64,000 bases of DNA from Azospirillum brasilense (GTDB lineage: Bacteria > Pseudomonadota > Alphaproteobacteria > Azospirillales > Azospirillaceae): the NCBI RefSeq assembly GCF_005222205.1, contig NZ_CP032345.1:995001-1059000 (forward strand), read 5' to 3'. Positions within the stretch are counted from its first letter, which is position 1, and each line of letters starts with the position of its first letter. Shown here in pieces: positions 51,152-60,435 of this stretch. The notes under the pieces are model-generated. The model saw only the letters and a program-made list of their open reading frames with translations, was not told the DNA's origin and did not search any database. The translations under genes and the position numbers were made by a program.

Positions 51152-52903
51152 TCAGGCCTTCGGCAGCTTGAAGACCCAGAGGGAACCGCCCTGGTTGATG
51201 TCCTTGACCAGCTTGGCGACGTCGCCGCCCCACAGCGGCACCGCACCGCCCCAGCCGGAGACCACGGCCACATACTGCTCGCCGTCCTGTTCCCAGGTGA
51301 CCGGAGAGCCGACGACGCCGGAGCCGGTGTTGAACTTCCAGACCTCCTTGCCGGACTTGGCGTCGAACGCCTTCAGATAGCCCTCCGGCGTGCCGGTGAA
51401 GACGAGGTTGCCGCCGGTGGTCAGCACGCCGCCCCACAGCGGCGCCGGGTTCTTGTATTCCCAGACGATCTTGCCGGTCTTCGGGTCGATGGCGCGCAGC
51501 GCGCCGATGTAGTCGTCGTAGAGCGGCTTGATGGTGAAGCCGGCGCCCAGATAGGCCGCCCCCTTCTTGTAGGTGATCGGCTCGTTCCAGATGTCCATGC
51601 CCCACTCGTTGGCCGGGACGTAGAACAGCTCGGTCGCCGGGCTGTAGGCCATGGGCATCCAGTTCTTGGCGCCGAGGAAGGCCGGGGCGGCGAAGACCGA
51701 CGTGCCCTTCTCCGCACCGACCGGGGTGCCCGGACGGTTGTCGTCGTTGTAGACCGGCCGCCCGGTCTTCACGTCGATCTCCTTGGCCCAGGTGATCTTG
51801 GTGACGAAAGGCGAGGCGCTCAGCAGCTTCCCGTTGGTGCGGTCGAGCACGTAGAAGAAGCCGTTGCGGTCGGCCTTGGCGCCGGCCTTGATGGTCTGGC
51901 CGTCCTTCTTCAGGTCGAAGGACACCAGCTCGTTCACGCCGTCGAAGTCCCAGCCGTCGTGCGGCGTGGTCTGGTAGTGCCACTTGATGTCGCCGTTGGC
52001 CGGGTCGATGGCCAGGGTCGAGGAGGTGTAGAGGTTGTCGCCCGGACGCAGGTGCGAGTTCCAGGGCGCCGGGTTGCCGGTGCCGAAGAACAGCGTCTTG
52101 GTCTCCGGGTCGTAGGTGCCGCCCAGCCAGGTGGCGCCGCCGCCGGTCTTGTAGAGATCGCCCGACCAGCTGGCGTTCATCACGCCGGTCATGGTCGATT
52201 CCTTGCCATTGAGGGTGCCCATGTTGCCCTCGATGGTCGGGCGCTGCCAGACCAGCTCGCCCGTCTCGGCGTCGCGCGCCTCGACCATGCCGATGATGCC
52301 GAACTCGCCGCCGGAATTGCCGGTGATGACCTTGCCGTCGACGATCAGCGGGGCGGCGGTGGCCGAGTAGCCGGCCTTGTAGTCCTCGATCTTCTTCGAC
52401 CAGACGACCTTGCCGGTGTCCTTGTTCAGCGCGACCAGACGGGCGTCCAGCGTCGCGAAGTAGATCTTGTCCTTGTAGAGCGCGGCGCCGCGGTTCACCA
52501 CGTCGCAGCAGGGCATGATGCCTTCGGGCAGGCGGTGGTCGTACTGCCACTTCTTCTGCCCGGTCTTCACGTCCACGGCGTAGAGGCGCGAGTAGGAGCC
52601 GGTGACGTAGATCGTGCCGTCATGGATGATCGGCTGCGACTCCTGCCCGCGCTGCTTCTCGCCACCGAAGGAGAAGGACCAGACCGGCACCAGCCCCTTG
52701 ACGGTGTCCGGGTTGAGCTTGTCGAGCGGGCTGAAGCGCTGCGCCTGCGGCCCCATGCCATAGGTCAGGACGTCGCCCGTCGACTTGGCGTCGTTCAGCA
52801 GATCGTCGTTGCTCGGCCCATCGGCGGCCAATGCGGGGCCGCTCAGGCCAAGGCCGGCGGCCATGGCGCTTGCAAGCAGGCAGGTGCGGAAGAGACGCTT
52901 CAT
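51152..52903 (-). CDS. PQQ-dependent alcohol dehydrogenase, lanthanide type (ExaF/PedH-like)
   Basis: 583 residues with GGGAGGT before ATG 52903 and a signal peptide (about 1-27, ALAADG). It is an eight-bladed quinoprotein: vicinal disulfide Cys132-Cys133 (MPCCDVV), metal-site Asn in GTGNPAPWN, and catalytic Asp319 in GWDFDG. Asp321, two residues later, is the residue that marks lanthanide-dependent enzymes (XoxF, ExaF, PedH); calcium enzymes have Ala, Ser or Thr there. Periplasmic oxidation of methanol/ethanol or similar alcohols, passing electrons to cytochrome c. Central enzyme of the island. Confidence 0.95.
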   Translation of the reverse strand: MKRLFRTCLLASAMAAGLGLSGPALAADGPSNDDLLNDAKSTGDVLTYGMGPQAQRFSPLDKLNPDTVKGLVPVWSFSFGGEKQRGQESQPIIHDGTIYVTGSYSRLYAVDVKTGQKKWQYDHRLPEGIMPCCDVVNRGAALYKDKIYFATLDARLVALNKDTGKVVWSKKIEDYKAGYSATAAPLIVDGKVITGNSGGEFGIIGMVEARDAETGELVWQRPTIEGNMGTLNGKESTMTGVMNASWSGDLYKTGGGATWLGGTYDPETKTLFFGTGNPAPWNSHLRPGDNLYTSSTLAIDPANGDIKWHYQTTPHDGWDFDGVNELVSFDLKKDGQTIKAGAKADRNGFFYVLDRTNGKLLSASPFVTKITWAKEIDVKTGRPVYNDDNRPGTPVGAEKGTSVFAAPAFLGAKNWMPMAYSPATELFYVPANEWGMDIWNEPITYKKGAAYLGAGFTIKPLYDDYIGALRAIDPKTGKIVWEYKNPAPLWGGVLTTGGNLVFTGTPEGYLKAFDAKSGKEVWKFNTGSGVVGSPVTWEQDGEQYVAVVSGWGGAVPLWGGDVAKLVKDINQGGSLWVFKLPKA

Positions 52904-53192
52904 GGTGCGGATACCTCCCAGGGGAATGGACAGCCGGAGGCGCGGGCATAGATCATGTGCAGACAAATGATCAGTCGCAGACGAATTGGCGGAATCCGTC
53001 TGCCTTGTCCGCCCGCCTCGGCTTCTTTTCGGAACAATCAGGGGTTCGACGCAGGGGCGACGCGGCGACGCGAAGCCCCTATCCTTCTGACAATAAAGCA
53101 GTTTACCGGCGCCCCAATTGTGGTCCATTGGCAAATAGTCGAATGGGCGGAGCGTTCTGCTGGCGACGGAAAACGTTTCATTGAGAAGGACG

Positions 53193-54137
53193 TCAGTTGA
53201 CCCGCGGCAGGATTGTCCGCTCGATCCCCGGCCAGAGGTGGGAGACGGAGCGCCGGTACTCCTCGCGCAGCACGCCCATCCCGGCGAAGCGCTCAGGGAT
53301 CGGGGCGTCGAGCAGCTCGGCCATGTCGGCCCCGGCCTCCGCCCGCTCTCGCAACGTGCGGTCCAGCCACGTCAGCCAGTCGCGGGTTTGGGCGATGGCC
53401 GCCCTGCTGGCCGCCGTGTCGGTGCGGATGCGCCCGTGGTTCGGCACCAGAACCGTCACCTCCAGAGCGTCCAGGGACTCCAGCGCCGCCAGCCATTGGC
53501 CGATGTCGGCGTGGGGCGTGGTCGGCGTCCGGTCGGAAAAGACGACTCCGCCGGCGAACAGCACGCCCGTCGTCTCGTCCAGGATGGCGAGGTCGGCGGC
53601 GGTGTGGCCCTCCAGCGGGATCAGCCGCAGCCGGTGCGCGCCGAAGACGACGGTGGATCCGTAGACCGTCTCGGTCGGGACCAGCGGCTCGGTGCCGCGC
53701 ATCCAGTCGCCGACGAGGCGGTACATGTTCTCGGTCATCCCCTGTCCCTCGGCCTTGATGCCCTCGATGGTGCCGGGGAGAGCGGCGATGGGCACGTCGG
53801 CGAAGGCGCGGTTGCCCAGCCAATAGTCGGGGTGCAGGTTGCTGATGAAGACCTTGCGGATCGGCTTGTCGGTGACCGTCGCGATGGCCGCGCGCATCTC
53901 CTCGCCGAAGCGGCGCGACGGGCCGGTCTGGATCACGATCACCCCGTCGTCGGTGACGATAAAGCCGGGGTTGAGGATGTTGCCGCCGTTGGCGCGGGTG
54001 AAATGCTCCCGCGTGCCCTCGAAGACCCAGGTGTCCCGGGCGATGGCCACGGGCTTCAGAGCGTAGGACAGCGGGCCGGCGGCCCAGCCGGGCGCGGCGG
54101 AGACGGCCAGCAGGAGAAGGGCGAGAAGCGCTCTCAT
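53193..54137 (-). CDS. Quinoprotein-associated metallo-beta-lactamase-fold protein
   Basis: 314 residues with a signal peptide (about 1-20). It matches the quinoprotein relay metallohydrolase family by context and by [32 protein letters not shown] and LVPNHGRIR. The usual HxHxDH zinc motif reads NLHPDY: the first His is Asn and the last is Tyr, so only part of the zinc site remains. Its ATG overlaps the stop of the SoxYZ-like gene by 4 bases. Function in the family is not known. Confidence 0.88.
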   Translation of the reverse strand: MRALLALLLLAVSAAPGWAAGPLSYALKPVAIARDTWVFEGTREHFTRANGGNILNPGFIVTDDGVIVIQTGPSRRFGEEMRAAIATVTDKPIRKVFISNLHPDYWLGNRAFADVPIAALPGTIEGIKAEGQGMTENMYRLVGDWMRGTEPLVPTETVYGSTVVFGAHRLRLIPLEGHTAADLAILDETTGVLFAGGVVFSDRTPTTPHADIGQWLAALESLDALEVTVLVPNHGRIRTDTAASRAAIAQTRDWLTWLDRTLRERAEAGADMAELLDAPIPERFAGMGVLREEYRRSVSHLWPGIERTILPRVN

Positions 54138-54946
54138 GGCAGCGCTCCCTGCACCCAGGGAAGCGGGATGGCCGCCTTGACCTCGCCGCCCTGGTTGTCA
54201 CGCCCGTCGAGCGTCAGGCTGCGCCCGCCCGCCGCGGGCTGCACCTCCAACGTGAAGACGGGGTTTTCGGACAGCGGCTCCGCCGTCTGCAGCCGGGCCA
54301 GCGCCCGCCCGTCGGCGTCGCGCAGGGTCAGCGCCTCGATGAAATAGGCGGGGATGCCGGCGACCAGCCCGGTGTCCATGGGGTGGCGGACGAGGAAGCG
54401 GACACGCGTCGCCTTGTCCTCCCCGGCGCCCTCCCCGCTCGGCGCCCAGGCGCGGCCTTGCACCTCGCCCACATGGTCGGCCCAGTCGGCGGCGGCGTAA
54501 GTGGCCGGCGGCGCGGTGCAGCCGCCGCCCGCCGCGTCGAGCAGCTTGCCGCCGATGTGCCAGACGCCGTCCGGCGTGCGGGCGGCGGCGCGCAGCGGTG
54601 TCGCCTGCTGCACCTTGAAGCGCGTGGCGATCACCGGCTTCGCCGCCAGCGGCTGGAAGCGCAGAATGACCGGGAAGGGGTTGAGGTCGGCGAACAGCAC
54701 CATCTCCTCCACCGCGCCGAGCGCCGTGGCGTCGGCCATCACCGGGACGGCGGCGGCGTTCTCCGCGTTTTCGGGGGCGGTGACCATCACCCGGTCGTCG
54801 AACTGCACAGGGGCGGTGCCGAACAGCTCCGGCCGCAGCACGTCCCACATGACGGAAGCCAGCGGGTCGGCGGGGTCCGGCGGGCCGGCCAGGGCTGGGT
54901 TGGAGAGCGCGGCCAGGAGCGCCGCGGCGGCGAGATGGCGGTTCAT
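54134..54946 (-). CDS. Quinoprotein-associated SoxYZ-like carrier protein
   Basis: 270 residues, signal peptide (about 1-20). An N-terminal SoxY-like domain (about 25-155) ends in GGGCTAPP, the swinging-arm Cys region, and a C-terminal SoxZ-like domain has VRFLVRHPMDTGLVAGIPAY and FTLEVQPAAGGRSL. Family members are found beside PQQ dehydrogenases. It lies directly upstream of the metallohydrolase gene and overlaps it, as in thiosulfate oxidation where SoxYZ partners work with hydrolases. Confidence 0.9.
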   Translation of the reverse strand: MNRHLAAAALLAALSNPALAGPPDPADPLASVMWDVLRPELFGTAPVQFDDRVMVTAPENAENAAAVPVMADATALGAVEEMVLFADLNPFPVILRFQPLAAKPVIATRFKVQQATPLRAAARTPDGVWHIGGKLLDAAGGGCTAPPATYAAADWADHVGEVQGRAWAPSGEGAGEDKATRVRFLVRHPMDTGLVAGIPAYFIEALTLRDADGRALARLQTAEPLSENPVFTLEVQPAAGGRSLTLDGRDNQGGEVKAAIPLPWVQGALP

Positions 54947-54991
54947 GGCGGTTTTCCCCCTCCCTTGCGTCGTTGCTTCTTGTGCGGGCGT

Positions 54992-55080
54992 TTGCCCCCT
55001 CCCTAACCCTGCCCCGCTGCGCAGGGGAGGGAATCAAGCTCCTCCCCCTGCGAAGCGGGGGGAGGTTGGGAGGGGGGCAA
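54992..55080. repeat. GC-rich CCCTCCCC palindromic element, copy 3
   Basis: Begins TTGCCCCCTCCC and ends GGGGGGCAA, with inner GCCCCGCTGC/GCAGGGG and CCCCCTGCG/CGAAGCGGGGG hairpins. Same element as at 34060-34143. It is between the SoxYZ-like gene and the XoxJ-like gene, so it interrupts an otherwise tight operon. Confidence 0.75.
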
Positions 55081-55086
55081 GCACCG

Positions 55087-55962
55087 TCACTCCACCGGAA
55101 TCGCGTTGTGCGTCACCCCATGCCTGCGAAAAATCTCCGGCAAACTCCCGTCCTCCAGCATCGCGGTCACCGCGTCGCCCACCGCGTAGGCGAGATCGCG
55201 GGAGTTCTCCTTCACCGCCATGCCGATGTCCCAGCTCGACGCCATCATGCCGGGGAAGGTCACCGGGGTGATGGGGAAGCCGGCGGCGCGGTCGCCCAAC
55301 GCGGCCTCCACCTGGCTCTGCGTCGCGACGACGGCGGCGACGTCGCCCCTGACCAGGGCCTCGACCGCCTCGGGGATCGTCATGTAGTGGACCAGCCGCT
55401 CGCGCAGCCGCCCGCCGAAGGCCCCCAGCAGGTAGAAGTCGGGGATGCTGTCGATCTCCACCCCCACCGGCTCGTCCGGCAGGGAGGCCAGCATCGGCTG
55501 GGTCATGCGCATCGGGTTGCGGGCCAGCGCGAAGCCCTCCCGCTGGTAGGGGCCGAACAGAACGGCCTCCGGGTTGCGCAGCCCGAACTCCTTCTGGTAG
55601 GGCACATGCATCATCACGTCGGCCACGCCGCCCCCGACGACCGGGCCGCGCCACACCGCGTTGCGCAGGTCGTCCGACACGGTTTCCCCGGCGGTCAGCT
55701 CCATGAACTCGACGCCGACGCCCAGCCGCCCGGCGATGGCGCGGGCGATGTCCACATCCACGCCCACCAGGGCGCCGCCCTTGCGGTGGGAGAAGGGCGG
55801 GTTGTCGCGGTAGACCGCGACCATCAGCCGCCCGGCGGCCACCACGTCGTCCAACGGGCGCGCGCCGGCGCGCCGGGGGAGAACCCCGGCGGCCAGCGCG
55901 GCGGCGGCGAAGGACAGCAGGTGGCGTCGCGTCGGAAGCCTCGTCATTCCAAACGCATTCAT
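55087..55962 (-). CDS. Quinoprotein-associated periplasmic binding protein (XoxJ/MoxJ-like)
   Basis: 291 residues. A twin-Arg-like start (RLPTRRHLLSFAAAALAAG) suggests export. The fold is a periplasmic solute-binding protein: LMVAVYRDNPPFSHRKGG, IAGRLGVGVEFMELTAGE, EGFALARNPMRM. Such proteins are required for methanol dehydrogenase maturation (MoxJ/XoxJ). Start ATG 55962 overlaps the stop of the cytochrome gene upstream by 4 bases. Confidence 0.9.
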   Translation of the reverse strand: MNAFGMTRLPTRRHLLSFAAAALAAGVLPRRAGARPLDDVVAAGRLMVAVYRDNPPFSHRKGGALVGVDVDIARAIAGRLGVGVEFMELTAGETVSDDLRNAVWRGPVVGGGVADVMMHVPYQKEFGLRNPEAVLFGPYQREGFALARNPMRMTQPMLASLPDEPVGVEIDSIPDFYLLGAFGGRLRERLVHYMTIPEAVEALVRGDVAAVVATQSQVEAALGDRAAGFPITPVTFPGMMASSWDIGMAVKENSRDLAYAVGDAVTAMLEDGSLPEIFRRHGVTHNAIPVE

Positions 55963-56402
55963 TCCTCGTGCACCGTCTCCAGCCACGACCGGATCGCCCA
56001 CAGCGCCTCCTGGCCCAGCGCCTCGCCGAAACGCGGCATGTAGGTGACGCCGTTGCGGATGGAACCGTTGATCACCCGCTCCTTGAACCACTCGTCCCCG
56101 GTGTCGCCCTTGTCCAGATAGCGCAGGTCCGGGGCGATGCCGCCCGACACCGCGCCCAGCCCATGGCAGCGCGCGCAGTTCTGGTTGAATGCGGAAGAGC
56201 CGATCTCGATCGCGCGCGGGTTGCCACGGTAGGGGTTCGCGTCGCGCCATTCCTCGCCCAGCTTGTCGAGGCCGGTGGTGTCCACGGCCTGGGGGGTCAC
56301 GTCGCCATGGGCGAAGGCCGCCGTGGGGACAACCGTGGAGGCGACGGCGGCCGCGCCGGTCAGGATACCGGCCATCGCAAGCCGGAGAAGCCGTGCGTTC
56401 AT
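55959..56402 (-). CDS. pedF: Cytochrome c-550 PedF
   Basis: 147 residues from ATG 56402 (GAGGA upstream; ATG 56417 is possible). Signal peptide (about 5-30, AFAHGD), single haem motif CARCHGL, axial Met in VTYMPRFGE. The conserved EIGSSAFNQNC and SGGIAPDLRYLDKG match the PedF family of electron acceptors for PQQ alcohol dehydrogenases. First gene of the leftward operon pedF-xoxJ-like-SoxYZ-like-metallohydrolase. Confidence 0.9.
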   Translation of the reverse strand: MNARLLRLAMAGILTGAAAVASTVVPTAAFAHGDVTPQAVDTTGLDKLGEEWRDANPYRGNPRAIEIGSSAFNQNCARCHGLGAVSGGIAPDLRYLDKGDTGDEWFKERVINGSIRNGVTYMPRFGEALGQEALWAIRSWLETVHEE

Positions 56403-56636
56403 AAGGGGCGTCCTCATTCAGAGAAGATGCGAAGGGAGCGTTGTCCGTTGCCCCGGAGCATAGCGGGCGGTCCGCGACGCCAATAATTGGACTTTGGTAG
56501 CAACCGTGCGCGGCTTCCCCCGCGATCGGACCGAAACGCCATTTTCCGCCCGCGCAATCGTACCAAAGTTGCATTCCGGGACGCCGCCCGGCGGGGATAC
56601 CCTGGTCTCCCGAAACCGAGCGAGTGCAAACCCGCG

Positions 56637-57836
56637 ATGCGTTTCAGCTTATGGTTACCCTCCTTGATGCAGATCGCCTTGCTGGCCGGCGGGCTGTGCG
56701 CCCCGCCGGCCGCCTTTTCGCAGGAGGCATCCGCAGACCTTTCGACCGTCCGCATCGCCTACCTGACGCAGGAGGTCGAGCATCCCCCCGCCCTGTCCAA
56801 CCTCGACGAACCGCCCGCCGACGAAGGGGTGGCCGGCGCCCGTCTCGCCGTGGCCGATAACAACTCCACGGGCCGCTTCCTGAAGCAGCGTTTCGAACTG
56901 GAGGCGGTGACCGTCCCCATCGACGGCGACCCGGCGCAGGCGCTGCGCGACCTCGCCGCCGCCGGGCACCGCATCGTCGTGCTGGACCTGCCCGGCGAGA
57001 CGCCCGGCGCGCTGGCCCGCCTGCCCGAGGCGGCGAACCTGCTGCTGTTCAACGCCGGCTCGACCGACGACAGCCTGCGCAACGCGCTGTGTGCGCCCAA
57101 CCTGCTGCACACGGCCCCCGACCGCGCCATGCTGGCCGACGCGCTGGCCCAGTATCTGGCGGTCAAGCGCTGGACGAAGTGGCTGCTGATCGTCGGAACC
57201 CGGCCCGAGGACCGGCTCTACGCCGCCGCGGTGAAGCGGGCCGCCAAGCGCTTCGGCGCCGAGGTGGTCGAGGAGAAGACCTGGAGCGAGGACCACGACG
57301 CCCGCCGCACCGCCCAGGCCGAAATGCCCGTCTTCACCCAGGGCAAGCGCCACGACGTGGTGATCGTCGCCGACGAGATCGGCGATTTCGGCGACTACGT
57401 CCTGTACCGCACCTGGGAGCCGCGCCCGGTCGCCGGCACGCAGGGCCTCGTCCCCACCAACTGGCACCGCGCCCACGAGGCCTGGGGGGCGGCACAGCTC
57501 CAGTCCCGCTTCAAGGCCGCCGCCCAGCGCACCATGCTGCCCCGCGACCACGCCGTCTGGGCGGCCATCCGCGCGGTGGGCGAAGCGGCGACCCGCACCC
57601 GCTCCACCGACCCCGCGGCGCTGGCCGCCCACATCCGCGGGCCGGACTTCACGCTGGCCGCCTTCAAGGGCGTGCCGCTGTCCTTCCGCAGCTGGGACGG
57701 GCAGTTGCGCCAGCCGGTGCTTCTCGCCGCCGACCGCTCGCTGGTGTCCGTCTCGCCGCAGGACGGCTTCCTGCACCCCCGAACCGAACTCGACACGCTG
57801 GGCCACGACCAGCCCGAAACGGGCTGCCGCCGCTGA
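56637..57836 (+). CDS. PQQ-associated ABC transporter substrate-binding protein
   Basis: 399 residues with a signal peptide (about 1-29). The periplasmic type I binding fold (VRIAYLTQEVEHPPALSNLD, GHRIVVLDLPGETPGALARL) matches the family of binding-like proteins found with PQQ dehydrogenases and the PedABC-like exporter. It opens a four-gene rightward operon with the beta-propeller, ATPase and permease genes. Confidence 0.9.
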   Translation: MRFSLWLPSLMQIALLAGGLCAPPAAFSQEASADLSTVRIAYLTQEVEHPPALSNLDEPPADEGVAGARLAVADNNSTGRFLKQRFELEAVTVPIDGDPAQALRDLAAAGHRIVVLDLPGETPGALARLPEAANLLLFNAGSTDDSLRNALCAPNLLHTAPDRAMLADALAQYLAVKRWTKWLLIVGTRPEDRLYAAAVKRAAKRFGAEVVEEKTWSEDHDARRTAQAEMPVFTQGKRHDVVIVADEIGDFGDYVLYRTWEPRPVAGTQGLVPTNWHRAHEAWGAAQLQSRFKAAAQRTMLPRDHAVWAAIRAVGEAATRTRSTDPAALAAHIRGPDFTLAAFKGVPLSFRSWDGQLRQPVLLAADRSLVSVSPQDGFLHPRTELDTLGHDQPETGCRR

Positions 57837-57874
57837 ATCATCTCCATCATTTCCGCCAAGAGGACGCCGCCCCG

Positions 57875-58843
57875 ATGACCACCGCCCGCTCCCTTCTCCT
57901 CGCCGCGCTGCTGGCCGGCTGCGCCGTTCCTGCTTTGGCGGAGACCGTCTATGTCTCGAACGAGAAGGACAACACCCTGTCCATCATCGACGGCGCGACC
58001 CTGACTGTGACGGAGACGGTGAAGGTCGGGCGGCGCCCCCGCGGCATCACGCTGAGCGCGGACGGCAAGCATCTCTACATCTGCGCCAGCGACGACGACA
58101 CGGTGCAGGTCATGGACCTCGCGACCAAGAAGATCCTGCACAACCTGCCCTCGGGCGAGGACCCGGAGCTGTTCGCCCTGCACCCCGACGGCAAGCACCT
58201 GTTCATCGCCAACGAGGAGAGCAACGTCGTCACCATCGTGGACGTGCCCAGCCGCAAGGTCGCCTATCAGGTGGATGTCGGCGTGGAGCCGGAGGGCATG
58301 GCGGTCAGCCCCGACGGCAAATGGGCGGTGAACACGTCGGAGACGACGAACATGGTCCATTGGATCGACACGGAGAAGCGCGCCGTCGTCGACAACACGC
58401 TGGTCGACGCCCGCCCGCGCTACGCCCAGTTCAGCAAGGACGGCAGCCGCCTGTGGGTGTCGGCGGAGATCGGCGGCACCCTGTCGGTGATCGACACGGC
58501 CGACCGCAAGGTGGCGCAGACCATCCGCTTCAAGATCAAGGGCGTGCCCCAGGACCGCATCCAGCCCGTGGGCATCAAGCTGACCGACGACGGGCGCTAC
58601 GCCTTCGTGGCGCTCGGCCCGGCCAACCATGTCGCGGTGGTGGACGCCCAGACCTTCGCGGTGAAGGACTATCTGCTGGTCGGCCGCCGCGTCTGGCAGC
58701 TCGACCTGTCGCCCGACCAGAAGCGGCTCTACGCCACCAACGGCGTGTCGGGCGACGTGTCGGTGATCGACGTGGACAGCCTGAAGGTCGTCAAGTCGAT
58801 CAAGGTCGGCCGCTACCCCTGGGGCGTTGCGGTGAAGGGCTAA
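57875..58843 (+). CDS. YVTN-family beta-propeller protein
   Basis: 322 residues with a lipoprotein-like or signal peptide start (LLAALLAGCAVPALAE). Seven blade repeats with YVSNEKDNTLSIIDG, RRPRGITLSADGKHLYICAS and TNGVSGDVSVIDVDSLKV are the YVTN/NHL-like repeats of the PQQ-dependent catabolism family. Its role may be protein binding or metal sensing in the periplasm. Same operon as 56637. Confidence 0.9.
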   Translation: MTTARSLLLAALLAGCAVPALAETVYVSNEKDNTLSIIDGATLTVTETVKVGRRPRGITLSADGKHLYICASDDDTVQVMDLATKKILHNLPSGEDPELFALHPDGKHLFIANEESNVVTIVDVPSRKVAYQVDVGVEPEGMAVSPDGKWAVNTSETTNMVHWIDTEKRAVVDNTLVDARPRYAQFSKDGSRLWVSAEIGGTLSVIDTADRKVAQTIRFKIKGVPQDRIQPVGIKLTDDGRYAFVALGPANHVAVVDAQTFAVKDYLLVGRRVWQLDLSPDQKRLYATNGVSGDVSVIDVDSLKVVKSIKVGRYPWGVAVKG

Positions 58844-58863
58844 GCGCGTGAAAGGGTAAGGGC

Positions 58864-59604
58864 ATGGCGGAACCGGCGCTGTCGGTCGAGGGGCTGAGCT
58901 ACGCCTACGGGCGCGGGACCTTCGCGCTGAAGGACGTGTCGCTGGCGGTCGGGGCGGGGTCCTTCACCGCCTTGCTCGGCCCCAACGGGGCGGGCAAAAC
59001 GACGCTGTTCGCGCTGATCACCCGCCTGTTCGAATCGCCGGGCGGCACCATCCGCATCGGCGGCATCGACCTGCGGCGGGATCCGGCCAGGGCGCTGGGC
59101 CGCATGGGGGTGGTGTTCCAGCAGCCGACGCTCGACCTCGACCTGACGGTGCGGCAGAACCTGCTCTACTTCGCCGCCCTGCACGGCATCCCCCGCCGCA
59201 CCGCCGAGGCGCGGGCGCGGGAGTCGCTGGAGCGGCTGGGCATGGCGGAGCGCATCGGCGAGACGGTGCGGGCGCTGAACGGCGGCCACCGCCGCCGGGT
59301 GGAGCTGGCCCGCGCCCTGCTGCACGAGCCGGCCCTGCTGGTGCTGGACGAACCGACCGTCGGGCTGGACGTCCCGGCGCGCCGTGCCATCGTCGAGCAT
59401 GCCCACGCGCTGTGCCGGGAGCGCGGCATCGCCGTGCTCTGGGCCACCCACCTGATCGACGAGATCGGCGACGGCGACCGCGTCGTGGTGATCCATCGCG
59501 GTCGGGTCCGCGCCGCCGGGCCGGTGACGGAGGTGAACCGCGCGACCGGGGCGGACTCGCTGACCGAGAGCTTCACCCGGCTGACCGCGAAGGAGGCGGC
59601 GTGA
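58864..59604 (+). CDS. PQQ-linked ABC transporter ATPase
   Basis: 246 residues. Walker A GPNGAGKTTLFALI, Walker B LLVLDEPTVGLD and switch His in WATHLIDE are intact; the signature reads LNGGHRRRVELARAL, a variant of LSGGQ typical of the PQQ-dependent alcohol-catabolism exporters. It overlaps the permease gene by 4 bases (GTGA). Confidence 0.92.
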   Translation: MAEPALSVEGLSYAYGRGTFALKDVSLAVGAGSFTALLGPNGAGKTTLFALITRLFESPGGTIRIGGIDLRRDPARALGRMGVVFQQPTLDLDLTVRQNLLYFAALHGIPRRTAEARARESLERLGMAERIGETVRALNGGHRRRVELARALLHEPALLVLDEPTVGLDVPARRAIVEHAHALCRERGIAVLWATHLIDEIGDGDRVVVIHRGRVRAAGPVTEVNRATGADSLTESFTRLTAKEAA

Positions 59605-60425
59605 CGGCCCCCGCCCACAATGCCCCCGCCCATTGCGCGCGCGCCCTCGGCGGGATCGTCGGGCGCGAGGTGCTGCGCTTCGTCCACCAGCGGGAGCGCT
59701 TCCTGTCGGCCCTGGTCCGTCCGCTGCTCTGGCTGTTCGTCTTCGCGGCGGGCTTCCGCGCGGCCCTGGGCATCGCCATCACCCCGCCCTATGAGACCTA
59801 CATCCCCTACGAGGTCTACATCGTCCCCGGCCTCGCCGGGATGGTGCAGCTCTTCAACGGGATGCAAAGCTCGCTGTCGATGGTCTACGACCGCGAGATG
59901 GGCAGCATGCGGATGCTGCTGGTCAGCCCCCTGCCCCGCTGGTTCCTGCTGACGGCGAAGCTGCTGGCCGGGACGGCGGTGTCGATCCTCCAGGTCTACG
60001 CCTTCCTCGCCGTCGCCTGGGTCTACGGGGTGCAGGCGCCGCCGCTCGGCTACGTGACGGTCCTGCCGGCGCTGGTGGTCAGCGGGCTGATGCTGGGGGC
60101 GCTGGGGATGCTGCTGTCCTCGGCCATCCGGCAGCTGGAGAATTTCGCCGGCGTGATGAACTTCGTCATCTTCCCGACCTTCTTCCTGTCCACCGCGCTC
60201 TATCCCCTGTGGAAGATGCAGGAGGCCGGGGAGCTTCTGTACGTCCTGTGCACCGTCAACCCCTTCAGCCAAGCGGTCGAGCTGATCCGCTTCGCACTGT
60301 ACCGGGAGGTGAATCTTCCGGCGCTGGGCTGGACGGTGCTGGCGCTGGCCCTGTTCCTCGGCGGCGCGATCTACGGCTACAACCCGGCGCAGGGCTTCCT
60401 GGCGCGGAAGACCGGCGGGGAGTAG
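59601..60425 (+). CDS. PQQ-linked ABC transporter permease
   Basis: 274 residues from GTG 59601 with AAGGAGG upstream. ABC2-type permease with six membrane helices and GMVQLFNGMQSSLSMVYDRE, FFLSTALYPLWKMQEAG. It resembles PedC-like permeases that accompany PQQ alcohol dehydrogenases and form an exporter with the ATPase encoded upstream. The next gene is nadE on the other strand, 10 bases from its stop. Confidence 0.92.
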   Translation: MTAPAHNAPAHCARALGGIVGREVLRFVHQRERFLSALVRPLLWLFVFAAGFRAALGIAITPPYETYIPYEVYIVPGLAGMVQLFNGMQSSLSMVYDREMGSMRMLLVSPLPRWFLLTAKLLAGTAVSILQVYAFLAVAWVYGVQAPPLGYVTVLPALVVSGLMLGALGMLLSSAIRQLENFAGVMNFVIFPTFFLSTALYPLWKMQEAGELLYVLCTVNPFSQAVELIRFALYREVNLPALGWTVLALALFLGGAIYGYNPAQGFLARKTGGE

Positions 60426-60435
60426 GAGGTCCCCC

